This document shows positions 1-12,500 of a DNA stretch of 64,000 nucleotides, one piece after another (within the stretch, counting starts at the first letter, position 1; every line of letters begins with the position of its first letter). The stretch is from Microbacterium sp. 67-17 (GTDB lineage: Bacteria; Actinomycetota; Actinomycetes; Actinomycetales; Microbacteriaceae): positions 34,263 through 98,262 of the forward strand of contig NZ_MKTR01000017.1 of the NCBI RefSeq assembly GCF_001898325.1, given 5' to 3'. The notes under the pieces were generated by a model, which saw only the letters and a list, made by a program, of their open reading frames with translations, searched no databases and had not been told where the DNA came from. A program made the translations under genes and the position numbers.

Positions 1-1006
1 CGAGCACACCGGGGTCGGCCGCGTCTTTCTCAAGCGCGAGGACCTGAACCACACCGGGTCCCACAAGATCAACAACGTGCTCGGACAGGCTCTGCTCACG
101 CAGCGGCTGGGCAAGACGCGCGTCATCGCTGAGACCGGAGCCGGTCAGCACGGCGTTGCAACGGCGACGGCCGCTGCGCTGTTCGGTTTCGAGTGCACCA
201 TCTACATGGGCGAAGTCGACACGCAACGCCAGGCACTGAATGTCGCCCGTATGCGCCTGCTCGGCGCCGAGGTCATCCCGGTCACGACGGGGTCGAGGAC
301 GCTCAAGGATGCCATCAACGAGGCGTACCGCGACTGGGTAGCCAGCGTCGAGACCACCAACTACATCTTCGGAACAGCTGCCGGCCCGCACCCGTTCCCT
401 GCGATGGTTCGCGATTTCCAGAAAGTCATCGGTGAAGAGGCGCGCGCTCAGCTTCTGGAGGAGATCGGACGGCTCCCCGATGCCGTCTTCGCCTGCGTTG
501 GTGGCGGATCGAACGCGATCGGCATGTTCGATGCTTTCCTCGACGACGAGGGCGTCGCCCTCTACGGCGTCGAGGCGGCCGGCGATGGCGTCGACACGCC
601 CCGGCACGCGGCATCCATCGAGCGAGGCACGCCGGGCATCTTGCACGGCGCCAAGACCTACGTTCTGCAGGACGAGGACGGCCAGACCGTCGAGTCACAC
701 TCGATCTCTGCGGGCCTGGATTATCCCGGAGTAGGGCCCGAACACGCCTGGCTTGCCGACATCGGTCGCGCGCACTACATCCCTGCCACCGACACCGAGG
801 CGATGGAGGCCCTGCGCCTGCTGTCGCGCACGGAGGGCATCATCCCGGCTATCGAGTCCGCCCATGCACTGGCTGGAGCCCTGCGCATCGGACGCGAGCT
901 CGGACCGGATGCCGTTGTTGCGATCTCACTGTCAGGTCGCGGCGATAAGGACATGGACACAGCGGCCCGGTGGTTCGAACTCTACGACGAGGGAGCGCAG
1001 CCGTGA
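1..1006 (+). CDS. trpB: tryptophan synthase beta chain, 5' end outside the window
   Basis: Condenses indole with L-serine to L-tryptophan using PLP, in the cytoplasmic alpha2beta2 complex with TrpA. The frame is open from base 2, so the first roughly 70 residues of a usual 400 lie upstream. The PLP-lysine motif [11 protein letters not shown] is encoded at about 59-91. The glycine-rich phosphate-binding loop [12 protein letters not shown] is at about 493-530, and the C-terminal SGRGDKDM motif is near 935. The stop TGA overlaps the GTG start of trpA (GTGA), which implies coupled translation of the two subunits. Confidence 0.97.
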   Translation, partial: EHTGVGRVFLKREDLNHTGSHKINNVLGQALLTQRLGKTRVIAETGAGQHGVATATAAALFGFECTIYMGEVDTQRQALNVARMRLLGAEVIPVTTGSRTLKDAINEAYRDWVASVETTNYIFGTAAGPHPFPAMVRDFQKVIGEEARAQLLEEIGRLPDAVFACVGGGSNAIGMFDAFLDDEGVALYGVEAAGDGVDTPRHAASIERGTPGILHGAKTYVLQDEDGQTVESHSISAGLDYPGVGPEHAWLADIGRAHYIPATDTEAMEALRLLSRTEGIIPAIESAHALAGALRIGRELGPDAVVAISLSGRGDKDMDTAARWFELYDEGAQP

Positions 1007-1788
1007 GCGCCGTCGCCGCCGCGATCGACGCGGCCCGCGATGAAGGTCGCGGCGCTCTCATCGGATACCTCCCCATCGGCTATCCCGACCTGGAGACCAG
1101 CATCGAGGCCGCCGTGACGTTGGCCGAAGCCGGCGTCGACATCCTCGAACTCGGCCCGCCCTACTCAGACCCCGTTATGGACGGCCCGGTCATCCAGGAA
1201 GCCACCAACGCTGCGCTAGAAGCGGGCTTTCGGATGCGCGACACCTTCACCGCGGTCCGCGAGGTCGCTTCACGAACCGACATCCCCGTGCTCGTCATGA
1301 CGTACTGGAACCCTGTCGTGCAGTACGGGGTTTCCCGGTACGCCGACGACCTCCGCGCAGCCGGTGGCGCCGGGCTGATCACGCCCGACATCACCCCAGA
1401 CGCGGCAGCCGACTGGCTCGCCGAGAGCGCACGTACGGGCCTTGACCGGGTCTTTCTCGCCGCCCCGAGTTCGACCGACGCTCGACTCGAGATGATCGTG
1501 CGGGAAACCACCGGGTTCGTCTACACGGTCTCGACGATGGGTATCACGGGGGAGCGGGCCCAGTTGGATGCCGCAGCCCGTGCCCTTGTCGCGCGCCTCC
1601 GCGAGCACGGCGCCGAGCGCGCGTGCGTCGGAATCGGCGTCTCCAACGCCGACCACGTGCGGAGCGTCCTCGAGTACGCAGACGGAGCGATCGTCGGGAC
1701 GGCGCTCGTGCGCGCCCTGCGCGACGGGGGCCTCGACGGACTAGCTGCTGCCGCGCGCGAACTCGTCGCCGGCACCGTCCGCGAGTGA
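1003..1788 (+). CDS. trpA: tryptophan synthase alpha chain
   Basis: Cleaves indole-3-glycerol phosphate to indole, which channels to TrpB, and glyceraldehyde-3-phosphate. 261 residues, normal for the family. The catalytic glutamate lies in [11 protein letters not shown] and the catalytic aspartate in the following VMDGP. The phosphate-binding GIGVSN and GAIVGTALV segments are near the C-terminus. The GTG start overlaps the trpB stop; an upstream in-frame ATG at 970 lies inside trpB and is rejected. It is the last gene of the trp operon here, and lgt follows after 72 bp with its own promoter. Confidence 0.97.
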   Translation: MSAVAAAIDAARDEGRGALIGYLPIGYPDLETSIEAAVTLAEAGVDILELGPPYSDPVMDGPVIQEATNAALEAGFRMRDTFTAVREVASRTDIPVLVMTYWNPVVQYGVSRYADDLRAAGGAGLITPDITPDAAADWLAESARTGLDRVFLAAPSSTDARLEMIVRETTGFVYTVSTMGITGERAQLDAAARALVARLREHGAERACVGIGVSNADHVRSVLEYADGAIVGTALVRALRDGGLDGLAAAARELVAGTVRE

Positions 1789-1805
1789 GCGCGCCCCACT
1801 CGAAC

Positions 1806-1811
1806 TAGACT
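1806..1811 (+). promoter_or_regulatory. -10 element TAGACT for lgt
   Basis: TAGACT lies in the 72-bp trpA-lgt gap and would start a transcript near 1818, giving a leader of about 43 nt. No clear -35 is visible. Same TAGNNT form as the other promoters of this window. Confidence 0.4.
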
Positions 1812-1860
1812 CACGACGTCGGCCCTCCGGCCGGCGCCCCACCAACCGAGGACGATCGAC

Positions 1861-2832
1861 ATGATCACCGCTTTCCAGAACGTCCTGACGAGCATCCCCA
1901 GTCCGAGTGTCAGCTACATCGACCTCGGGCCGCTGCGCATCCATTTCTACGCGTTGTGCATCATCGCCGGTATCATCGTCGCGGTCCTGCTCACGAACTA
2001 CCGCCTGACCAAGCGGGGTGCCGAAAACTGGATCGTCATCGACATCGCCCTGCTGGCGGTCCCGCTCGCGATCATCGTCGCCCGGATCTACCACGTCCTG
2101 ACCCACCCCGGCTTCTACTTCGGTGAAGGTGCCGACATCTGGGCCATCTTCCGCATCTGGGAGGGCGGCATCGCCATCTACGGAGCCCTCATCGGCGGAG
2201 CGATCGGTGCGTGGCTCGGATGCCGCTGGACCGGCATCCGATTCTGGTCATTCGCCGACGCATTGGCGCCAGGTCTGATCATCGCCCAGGCCATGGGACG
2301 CCTCGGCAACTGGTTCAACCACGAGCTGTTCGGTCTTCCCACAGACCTTCCCTGGGGCCTGGAGATCGAGTCCACCAACGCGGCCTTCCCTCCGGGCCTG
2401 GCCCCCGGCACACTCTTCCACCCCACGTTCCTCTACGAGATGATCTGGAACCTCCTGGGAGCTGCCGTACTGCTGTGGGCGGGCCGTCGTTTCGCGCTGC
2501 AATGGGGCCGCCTGTTCGGCCTCTACCTCATCTGGTACAGCGCGGGGCGCATCGTCTGGGAGTCCATCCGGATCGATCCGAGCGAGATCTTCCTCGGCAT
2601 CCGCGCGAACGTGTGGGCAGCGATCTTCGGCGTCATCATCGGCGCTGCGATCATGATCGTGCAGAAGCGCCGCCACCCCGGGCGGGAGCCCTCACCGTAC
2701 GTTCCCGGTCGCGAGCGCGCCGCGAAAGGCACTGTACAATCGCAGGACACTCCCGACTTCGTCGACGTCAGCGAACCACCGGCCCCCGAAGTCACCGCAG
2801 GCAGCGCCACAAGCACCCCTCGGCCGCAGTGA
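1861..2832 (+). CDS. lgt: prolipoprotein diacylglyceryl transferase
   Basis: Transfers diacylglycerol from phosphatidylglycerol to the lipobox cysteine of preprolipoproteins at the cytoplasmic membrane, the first lipoprotein maturation step. 323 residues with about seven hydrophobic segments. The Lgt signature GRLGNWFNHELFG is at about residues 145-157, and the early RIYHV segment contains the conserved histidine region. The last 50 residues are a hydrophilic tail, common in actinobacterial Lgt. The position after trpA matches trpA-lgt neighbourhoods in other actinobacteria. A substrate-type gene (FKBP lipoprotein, 34071-35033) and lnt (26754-28304) occur in the same window. Confidence 0.96.
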   Translation: MITAFQNVLTSIPSPSVSYIDLGPLRIHFYALCIIAGIIVAVLLTNYRLTKRGAENWIVIDIALLAVPLAIIVARIYHVLTHPGFYFGEGADIWAIFRIWEGGIAIYGALIGGAIGAWLGCRWTGIRFWSFADALAPGLIIAQAMGRLGNWFNHELFGLPTDLPWGLEIESTNAAFPPGLAPGTLFHPTFLYEMIWNLLGAAVLLWAGRRFALQWGRLFGLYLIWYSAGRIVWESIRIDPSEIFLGIRANVWAAIFGVIIGAAIMIVQKRRHPGREPSPYVPGRERAAKGTVQSQDTPDFVDVSEPPAPEVTAGSATSTPRPQ

Positions 2833-2841
2833 TCTGATCAC
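2829..2841. promoter_or_regulatory. 13-bp palindrome at the head of the gltB leader
   Basis: GTGATCtGATCAC is a perfect inverted repeat around one central base, overlapping the lgt stop and lying 87 bp before gltB. It could be an operator for the gltBD genes, but no known nitrogen-regulator box is matched and chance cannot be excluded. Confidence 0.2.
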
Positions 2842-2927
2842 CGGAGCAGTACCCAGATCACCGCGTACACCACACACAGCCGGGCCGACGTCGTCCCATC
2901 TTGAGCATCAACGTGAGGACGGTAGCA

Positions 2928-7500
<4,573 letters not shown>

Positions 7501-7508
<8 letters not shown>

Positions 7509-8967
7509 TCCCAAGGGCTTTCTGAAGGTTACGGAGCGGGAACTTCCCGCCCGTCGTCCGGTGCCTGTTCGCATCATGGACTGGAAAGAGGTCTACGAAC
7601 CCGGTGACAGTGCTGTGCTGCGCCGGCAGGCCGGACGCTGCATGGACTGCGGCATTCCGTTCTGCCACCAGGGATGCCCGCTCGGGAACCTCATCCCCGA
7701 GTGGAACGACCTCACGTGGCGCGGGGAGGGGCGCGCGGCGATCGATCGTCTGCATGCGACGAACAACTTCCCGGAGTTCACGGGTCGGCTCTGTCCCGCA
7801 CCGTGCGAGAGCGCCTGCGTGCTGGGCATCAACCAGCCGGCGGTGACGATCAAGCAGGTGGAGGTCTCGATCATCGATCAGGCCTTCGCGAACGGCTGGG
7901 TCGACCCCAAGCCGCCGGGGCGCTTGACCGGCAAGACCGTGGCTGTGGTCGGTTCAGGCCCCGCAGGTCTGGCAGCCGCACAGCAACTCACGCGCGCCGG
8001 TCACACCGTGGCCGTGTACGAGCGGGATGACCGCATCGGCGGTCTGCTGCGTTACGGCATCCCGGACTTCAAGATGGAAAAGCGCCACCTCGAGTCCCGG
8101 CTTCGTCAGATGCAGGACGAGGGAACCCGGTTCCGCGCCGGCGTCAATATCGGTACCGACATCACCTGGGACGCCCTGCGCGCCCGGTATGACGCTGTCG
8201 TCGTCGCGACCGGGGCAACAGTTCCGCGTGACCTCCCCATCCCCGGACGCGACCTCGCCGGGGTTCACTTCGCGATGGAGTACCTCGTCGAGTCGAACCA
8301 CGCTGTCGCAGGGGATGCCGTCGCCAATCAGATCAGTGCCGAGGGCAAGCACGTCATCGTGATCGGTGGCGGCGACACCGGTGCTGACTGCATCGGAACC
8401 GCCCACCGCCAGGGCGCGCTGAGCGTCACGAACCTCGCGATCGGACGTCGCCCTCCCGAGGCACGCCCTGACGCGCAGCCCTGGCCGATGGCCCCGACCC
8501 TGTTCGAGGTGCAGTCCGCTCACGAGGAAGGCGGGGAGCGGATGTATCTGGCCTCCACCGTCGAGTTCCTGGGCAACGACGCCGGCGAAGTTCAGTACCT
8601 TCGTGTCGCCGAGACCGAGTTCGTGGATGGCCGGCGCGTCCCGAAAAGCGGCACGGAGCGCGAGATCCCGGCAGACCTCGTTCTCATCGCCATGGGCTTC
8701 ACCGGCCCCGAGCGACTTCTCCTCGAGGACCAGCTCGGTACCAGATTCACCGATCGCGGCAACGTTGCCCGTGAGGACGATTACCAGACGACGCATCCGG
8801 GGGTGTTCGTTGCCGGTGACGCCGGCCGCGGTCAGTCCCTCATCGTCTGGGCGATCGCCGAAGGACGCGCGGCCGCTGCAGCGGTGGACCGGTATCTGAT
8901 GGGTGACACGGAGCTTCCGTCTCCTGTTCACCCCACGGATGTCGCCATCGGCGTGGCGCACGCGTAG
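7501..8967 (+). CDS. gltD: glutamate synthase small subunit
   Basis: NADPH-oxidising flavoprotein that passes electrons through Fe-S clusters to GltB. 488 residues. The N-terminal 4Fe-4S region contains [14 protein letters not shown] and [14 protein letters not shown]-binding [10 protein letters not shown] lies near residue 148 and NADPH-binding [13 protein letters not shown] near residue 290. The C-terminal [14 protein letters not shown] closes the second FAD contact. The GTG start lies inside the gltB end with GGAGG 6 nt upstream, so the pair is translationally coupled. The TAG stop doubles as the start of the TAGGCT -10 element for pyk. Confidence 0.97.
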
Positions 8968-8970
8968 GCT
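8965..8970 (+). promoter_or_regulatory. -10 element TAGGCT for pyk
   Basis: TAGGCT begins with the TAG stop codon of gltD. The transcript would start near 8977, leaving a leader of about 60 nt before the pyk ATG. Confidence 0.45.
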
Positions 8971-9037
8971 GGGCCCGGCCCCTGCCTGTACCCGCAGGCC
9001 TTCTGCCTGCATCACGCAAACAACGGAGCACACTCGG

Positions 9038-10486
9038 ATGAGACGCGCGAAGATCGTCGCAACCTTGGGCCCGGCAACCTCGACATACGAGATGGTTCGC
9101 GCCATCATCGATGCCGGCGTTGACGTTGCCCGCTTCAACCTTTCCCACGGCGACTACTCGGTACACGAGAACAATTTCGCCAATGTCCGCAAGGCCGCAG
9201 ACGACGCACAGCGCGCCGTCGCGGTCCTCGTGGATCTGCAGGGACCCAAGATCCGTCTCGGAAAGTTCGAGAACGGACCTCACGAGCTCGCGCCCGGAGA
9301 CATCTTCAAGATCACCATCGAGGACATCCTCGGCACGAAGGACATTGTCTCGACGACGTTCAAGGGTCTGCCTGCTGACGTGAAACCGGGCGACTTCCTG
9401 CTCATCGACGACGGCAAGGTTCGTGTCAAGGTCATCGAGACAGACGGAACAGTCGTCACGACCGAAGTCATCGTCGGTGGTCCGGTGTCCAACAACAAGG
9501 GCATCAACCTTCCCGGGGTCGCGGTCAACGTTCCCGCCCTCTCCGACAAGGACGAGGCAGACCTCCGCTGGGGTCTGCGTACCGGCGCCGATCTGATCGC
9601 GCTGTCGTTCGTCAGGGATGCCAAGGACGTGCAGCGTGTTCACGTGATCATGGCCGAGGAGGGCCGTCGGGTTCCGGTCATCGCCAAGATCGAGAAGCCG
9701 CAGGCCGTCGACAACCTCGAGGAGATCATCGACGCCTTCGACGGCATCATGGTCGCCCGTGGCGACCTCGGCGTGGAGCTTCCGCTGGAAGCCGTTCCGA
9801 TCGTGCAGAAGCGCGCAGTAGAGCTGTGCCGCGCGATGGCCAAGCCGGTCATCGTCGCCACGCAGATGCTCGAGTCGATGATCAACAACCCGGTTCCCAC
9901 GCGTGCCGAGACCAGTGACGTCGCCAACGCCGTTCTGGATGGTGCCGATGCCGTCATGCTCTCGGGCGAGACGAGTGTGGGGGAGTACCCCGTTGTCGTC
10001 GTACAGACGATGGCCCGCATCATCGAGTCGACGGAAGAACACGGACTCGAGCGCATCGCTCCGATTCACACGAAGCCGCGCACGCAGGGGGGCATCATCA
10101 CGCTCGCGGCCAACGAGGTCGCTGACTTCGTCGAGGCGAAGTTCCTGTGTGTGTTCACGGAGTCGGGAAACTCGGCTCGCCGTCTGTCGCGCCTGCGGCC
10201 GAAGATCCCCATGCTCGCTTTCGCCCCCGACCCGGCGATCCGCCGCCGCATGGCAGTGACGTGGGGCATCCAGTCGACCCTGGTCGAGCACGTCTCGCAC
10301 ACCGACCGGATGTTCCTCCAGGTCGATGACTACCTTCTCTCGAATGACCTGGCAAAGGTCGGTGACAAGGTCGTCGTGATCTCGGGTTCTCCTCCCGGAA
10401 TCGAGGGCACGACCAACGACATCCGCATCCACAACGTGGGCGATGCGGTTCACGGCAAGGCTCCCGCATACCAGAACGCAGGCTGA
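9038..10486 (+). CDS. pyk: pyruvate kinase
   Basis: Last step of glycolysis, phosphoenolpyruvate plus ADP to pyruvate plus ATP. 482 residues, normal. The start is the ATG at 9038 (MRRAKIVATLGPA) with GGAG 9 nt upstream; an in-frame ATG at 8903 lies within gltD and is not used. Visible motifs are RFNLSHG, DLQGPKIRLG, the active-site IAKIEKP, the metal/substrate segment MVARGDLGVELP and KPVIVATQMLESM. The C-terminal domain includes FTESGNSARRLS, which carries the regulatory-site type signature. It ends in a strong hairpin at 10500-10542. Confidence 0.97.
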   Translation: MRRAKIVATLGPATSTYEMVRAIIDAGVDVARFNLSHGDYSVHENNFANVRKAADDAQRAVAVLVDLQGPKIRLGKFENGPHELAPGDIFKITIEDILGTKDIVSTTFKGLPADVKPGDFLLIDDGKVRVKVIETDGTVVTTEVIVGGPVSNNKGINLPGVAVNVPALSDKDEADLRWGLRTGADLIALSFVRDAKDVQRVHVIMAEEGRRVPVIAKIEKPQAVDNLEEIIDAFDGIMVARGDLGVELPLEAVPIVQKRAVELCRAMAKPVIVATQMLESMINNPVPTRAETSDVANAVLDGADAVMLSGETSVGEYPVVVVQTMARIIESTEEHGLERIAPIHTKPRTQGGIITLAANEVADFVEAKFLCVFTESGNSARRLSRLRPKIPMLAFAPDPAIRRRMAVTWGIQSTLVEHVSHTDRMFLQVDDYLLSNDLAKVGDKVVVISGSPPGIEGTTNDIRIHNVGDAVHGKAPAYQNAG

Positions 10487-10499
10487 CACTCGCTTCGCA

Positions 10500-10542
10500 C
10501 GAAACGGTCGCACTCGGCACTAGGCTGAGCGCGACCGTTTCG
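10500..10542 (+). terminator. pyk terminator hairpin
   Basis: Arms CGAAACGGTCGC (10500-10511) and GCGACCGTTTCG (10531-10542) are perfect complements around a 19-nt loop. No U-tract follows. The loop contains the TAGGCT promoter element of the next gene. Confidence 0.7.
10521..10526 (+). promoter_or_regulatory. -10 element TAGGCT inside the terminator loop
   Basis: TAGGCT sits in the loop of the pyk terminator. A transcript would start at about 10533, within the descending arm, and so lack the full hairpin. Confidence 0.45.
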
Positions 10543-10557
10543 CATTCGGAGGTAGCC

Positions 10558-10947
10558 GTGCTCGGCATCTGGGACATTTTCTTGTTCGCGCTCGTGATGT
10601 TCTACATCGCCGCGTACATCTACGTCGTCGCGCTGATCATCATCGATCTGTTTCGCGACCACACGCTGGCAGGCGGCTGGAAGGCGCTCTGGATCATCTT
10701 CCTGGTCCTCGTGCCCTTCTTGACGGCTCTCGTGTACGTGATCGCCCGAGGACGCGGGATGGCAGCTCGTGCGAGCATCCGGCGCGGCGTCGTTCCCGAA
10801 ACCGACGACTACCGTCCTGCCGCTGCCGCTAACCCGACTGCCGAGATCGAGCGCGCCAAGGCCCTGCTGGATGCCGGCACCATCTCGCAGGGCGAGTTCG
10901 ACGCGCTCAAGAGCAAAGCACTCGGGAACCAGTTCTTCGGAGCCTGA
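10558..10947 (+). CDS. small membrane protein with PLDc_N and SHOCT domains
   Basis: 129 residues. Two membrane helices (about residues 5-30 and 41-64) form a phospholipase D N-terminal-type (PLDc_N) module, without any catalytic PLD domain. The C-terminal 35 residues (AEIERAKALLDAGTISQGEFDALKSK region) are a SHOCT domain, a short motif often found at protein ends and thought to mediate oligomerisation. GTG start with GGAGG about 5 nt upstream. No enzymatic role can be assigned. The same architecture is common in actinobacteria as an uncharacterised membrane protein. Confidence 0.85.
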   Translation: MLGIWDIFLFALVMFYIAAYIYVVALIIIDLFRDHTLAGGWKALWIIFLVLVPFLTALVYVIARGRGMAARASIRRGVVPETDDYRPAAAANPTAEIERAKALLDAGTISQGEFDALKSKALGNQFFGA

Positions 10948-10948
10948 G

Positions 10949-11045
10949 CCACCGTGTGCTCTTCCCAAGCCGCGCCATCGTGACGTGATGAAGGCCGCAA
11001 CCCTGACGGGTCGCGGCCTTCATCACGTGCCGGTGGTGGGAGTCG
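10949..11045. repeat. 97-bp direct repeat, copy 1 (carries a tRNA-Leu 3' end)
   Basis: Identical over 97 bp to 11108-11204, offset 159 bp. It includes the terminator-like palindrome (10984-11027) and the last 18 bases of the tRNA-Leu(CAA) gene on the - strand. Beyond the identical part a damaged T-arm can still be seen, with arms GTGGG and CCCAC but loop GACGACT instead of TTCGACT. This copy is therefore a partial, decayed tRNA duplicate. The 62 bp between copies are GC-rich, with no gene. Confidence 0.9.
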
Positions 11046-11107
11046 TCCCCACGGCCACTCCACGCGCCGCTCCGCAGCGCGCGGAGCCTCCGGCCGCGTG
11101 GGCCCAC

Positions 11108-11204
11108 CCACCGTGTGCTCTTCCCAAGCCGCGCCATCGTGACGTGATGAAGGCCGCAACCCTGACGGGTCGCGGCCTTCATCACGTGCCGGTGGTGGGA
11201 GTCG
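11108..11204. repeat. 97-bp direct repeat, copy 2 (attached to the intact tRNA-Leu)
   Basis: Second copy of the repeat at 10949-11045. It runs from upstream spacer through the hairpin at 11143-11186 into the 3' end of the complete tRNA gene, ending within its T-arm. Confidence 0.9.
11143..11186 (-). terminator. terminator-like hairpin after tRNA-Leu(CAA)
   Basis: Fifteen-bp perfect arms beginning CGTGATGAAGGCCGC, with a further ACCC/GGGT pairing inside. It lies directly downstream of the - strand tRNA, has no U-tract, and is duplicated exactly at 10984-11027, where it would also face the end of the gene at 10558-10947. Confidence 0.65.
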
Positions 11205-11269
11205 AACCCACACGCCCTTTCGGGCAACCGATTTTGAGTCGGTCGCGTCTGCCATTCCGCCACACCGGC
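11187..11269 (-). tRNA. tRNA-Leu (anticodon CAA)
   Basis: 83 nt. Acceptor GCCGGTG pairs with CACCGGC, with discriminator A and no encoded CCA. Anticodon stem ACCGA/TCGGT holds loop CTCAAAA, giving anticodon CAA (reads UUG). A long variable arm and T-arm GTGGG-TTCGACT-CCCAC fit class II leucine tRNA. Confidence 0.95.
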
Positions 11270-11295
11270 CGGGGACGTCCGCATTGACCATACCG

Positions 11296-11301
11296 TAGGA
11301 T
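11296..11301 (+). promoter_or_regulatory. leaderless -10 element TAGGAT for pdtaR
   Basis: TAGGAT is followed by 6 nt and then the GTG start, so transcription should begin at or next to the start codon. Confidence 0.6.
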
Positions 11302-11307
11302 TCAAAG

Positions 11308-11928
11308 GTGACAGAGCAAGAGCAGGCAGCAGCCTCCGCCGCCAACACCCCCCGCCGTGTCGTCGTAGCCGAAGATGAGTCCCTCATCCGACTCGACATC
11401 GTCGAAATCCTTCGCGACAACGGGTTCGATGTCGTCGGCGAAGCCGGGGACGGCGAGAGCGCGGTTCAGCTGGCCACGGAGCTGCGTCCTGACCTGGTCA
11501 TCATGGACGTCAAGATGCCCCAGCTCGATGGCATCTCCGCCGCCGAGAAGCTCAACAAGAACAACATCGCGCCGGTCGTCCTGTTGACCGCGTTCAGCCA
11601 GAAGGAACTCGTTGAGCGTGCGAGCGAGGCTGGTGCTCTCGCTTATGTGGTGAAGCCCTTCACCCCGAACGATCTGCTTCCGGCGATCGAAATCGCCCTC
11701 GCCCGCCACGAGCAGATCCTCACCCTCGAGGCAGAGGTTGCCGACATGGTGGAGCGGTTCGAGACCCGCAAGCTCGTGGATCGCGCCAAGGGACTGCTCA
11801 ACGAGAAGATGGGCCTGTCCGAACCTGAGGCGTTCCGGTGGATTCAGAAGGCATCGATGGACCGCCGGCTCACGATGCAAGACGTCGCCAAGGCGATCAT
11901 CGAGCAGCTGGCGCCGAAGAAGGCCTGA
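11308..11928 (+). CDS. pdtaR: ANTAR-domain response regulator (PdtaR-like)
   Basis: RNA-binding antitermination response regulator of a two-component pair; no partner kinase is adjacent. 206 residues. The receiver domain (about 17-135) has the acidic pocket AEDE, phospho-acceptor aspartate in VIMDVKMP, LLTAFS and the lysine of YVVKPF. The ANTAR domain at about 140-202 (RKLVDRAKGLLNEKMGLSE, then QDVAKAI) is the RNA-binding three-helix module. The position between pyk and polA matches pdtaR (Rv1626) in mycobacteria, although that gene's regulon cannot be assumed here. Confidence 0.92.
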   Translation: MTEQEQAAASAANTPRRVVVAEDESLIRLDIVEILRDNGFDVVGEAGDGESAVQLATELRPDLVIMDVKMPQLDGISAAEKLNKNNIAPVVLLTAFSQKELVERASEAGALAYVVKPFTPNDLLPAIEIALARHEQILTLEAEVADMVERFETRKLVDRAKGLLNEKMGLSEPEAFRWIQKASMDRRLTMQDVAKAIIEQLAPKKA

Positions 11929-11994
11929 GGCCTCGGCGTCGGTCGGCCGGCAGCTGCACTCCCGCGTCGCATCGGTTCACGCGCGAAAGTTGGC

Positions 11995-12450
11995 TCATCC
12001 CTCGGGGCGCGTGAGCTCCTCGGGGAGCGGAACATCCTTGATGAGGTTCGTGATGCGGATGGTGGAGCATCGTCGCCCCTCGTCGTCGGAGACGACGATC
12101 TCGTGAACTGTCATGCTTCGCCCGAGGTGCACGGGGGTGCACACGCCTGTCACCAGACCCGAGCGGGCGGATCGCGTATGGGTCGCGTTGATATCGACAC
12201 CGACAGCGAGGCGGCCCGGGCCCGCCCACAGATTCGCAGACATCGACCCCAGGGACTCGCCCAACACGACGTATGCGCCGCCGTGCATGAGGCCCACTGG
12301 CTGCGTGTTGCCCTCAACGGGCATGGTCGCAACGGAACGTTCAACCGTGAACTCGAGGAACTGCATCCCCATCTTCTCGGCGAGGGTCCCCATGCCGCGC
12401 TGCGCCGCCCACTCCATGCCATTGACGTTCACCGGATGCTGCGTGCTCAT
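11995..12450 (-). CDS. PaaI-type hotdog thioesterase
   Basis: 151 residues with the hotdog fold pattern: central helix segment MHGGAYVVLGESLGSM and the following AVGVDINATHTRSARSG strand region typical of PaaI/YbgC-like acyl-CoA thioesterases. Substrate unknown. Start taken at ATG 12450 (MSTQHP); an in-frame GTG lies two codons upstream. It is transcribed away from polA, whose leaderless promoter lies only about 40 bp from this start. It converges on pdtaR with 66 bp between stops, and no strong hairpin is seen there. Confidence 0.85.
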   Translation of the reverse strand: MSTQHPVNVNGMEWAAQRGMGTLAEKMGMQFLEFTVERSVATMPVEGNTQPVGLMHGGAYVVLGESLGSMSANLWAGPGRLAVGVDINATHTRSARSGLVTGVCTPVHLGRSMTVHEIVVSDDEGRRCSTIRITNLIKDVPLPEELTRPEG

Positions 12451-12488
12451 GACCACCCTCGGGGAGAAGTGCTGTCGGAAGCCGTGGG

Positions 12489-12494
12489 TAGGCT
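12489..12494 (+). promoter_or_regulatory. leaderless -10 element TAGGCT for polA
   Basis: TAGGCT, 6 nt, then the GTG start of polA. Confidence 0.6.
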
Positions 12495-12500
12495 GACAGA

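Noticed and set aside
2901-2927. TTG start for gltB
   Set aside because: The ATG at 2928 has a better ribosome site, and the extra nine residues are not family-like.
10949-11204. Repeats considered as a CRISPR array
   Set aside because: Only two long copies, containing a tRNA end and a terminator; no short repeat-spacer pattern.
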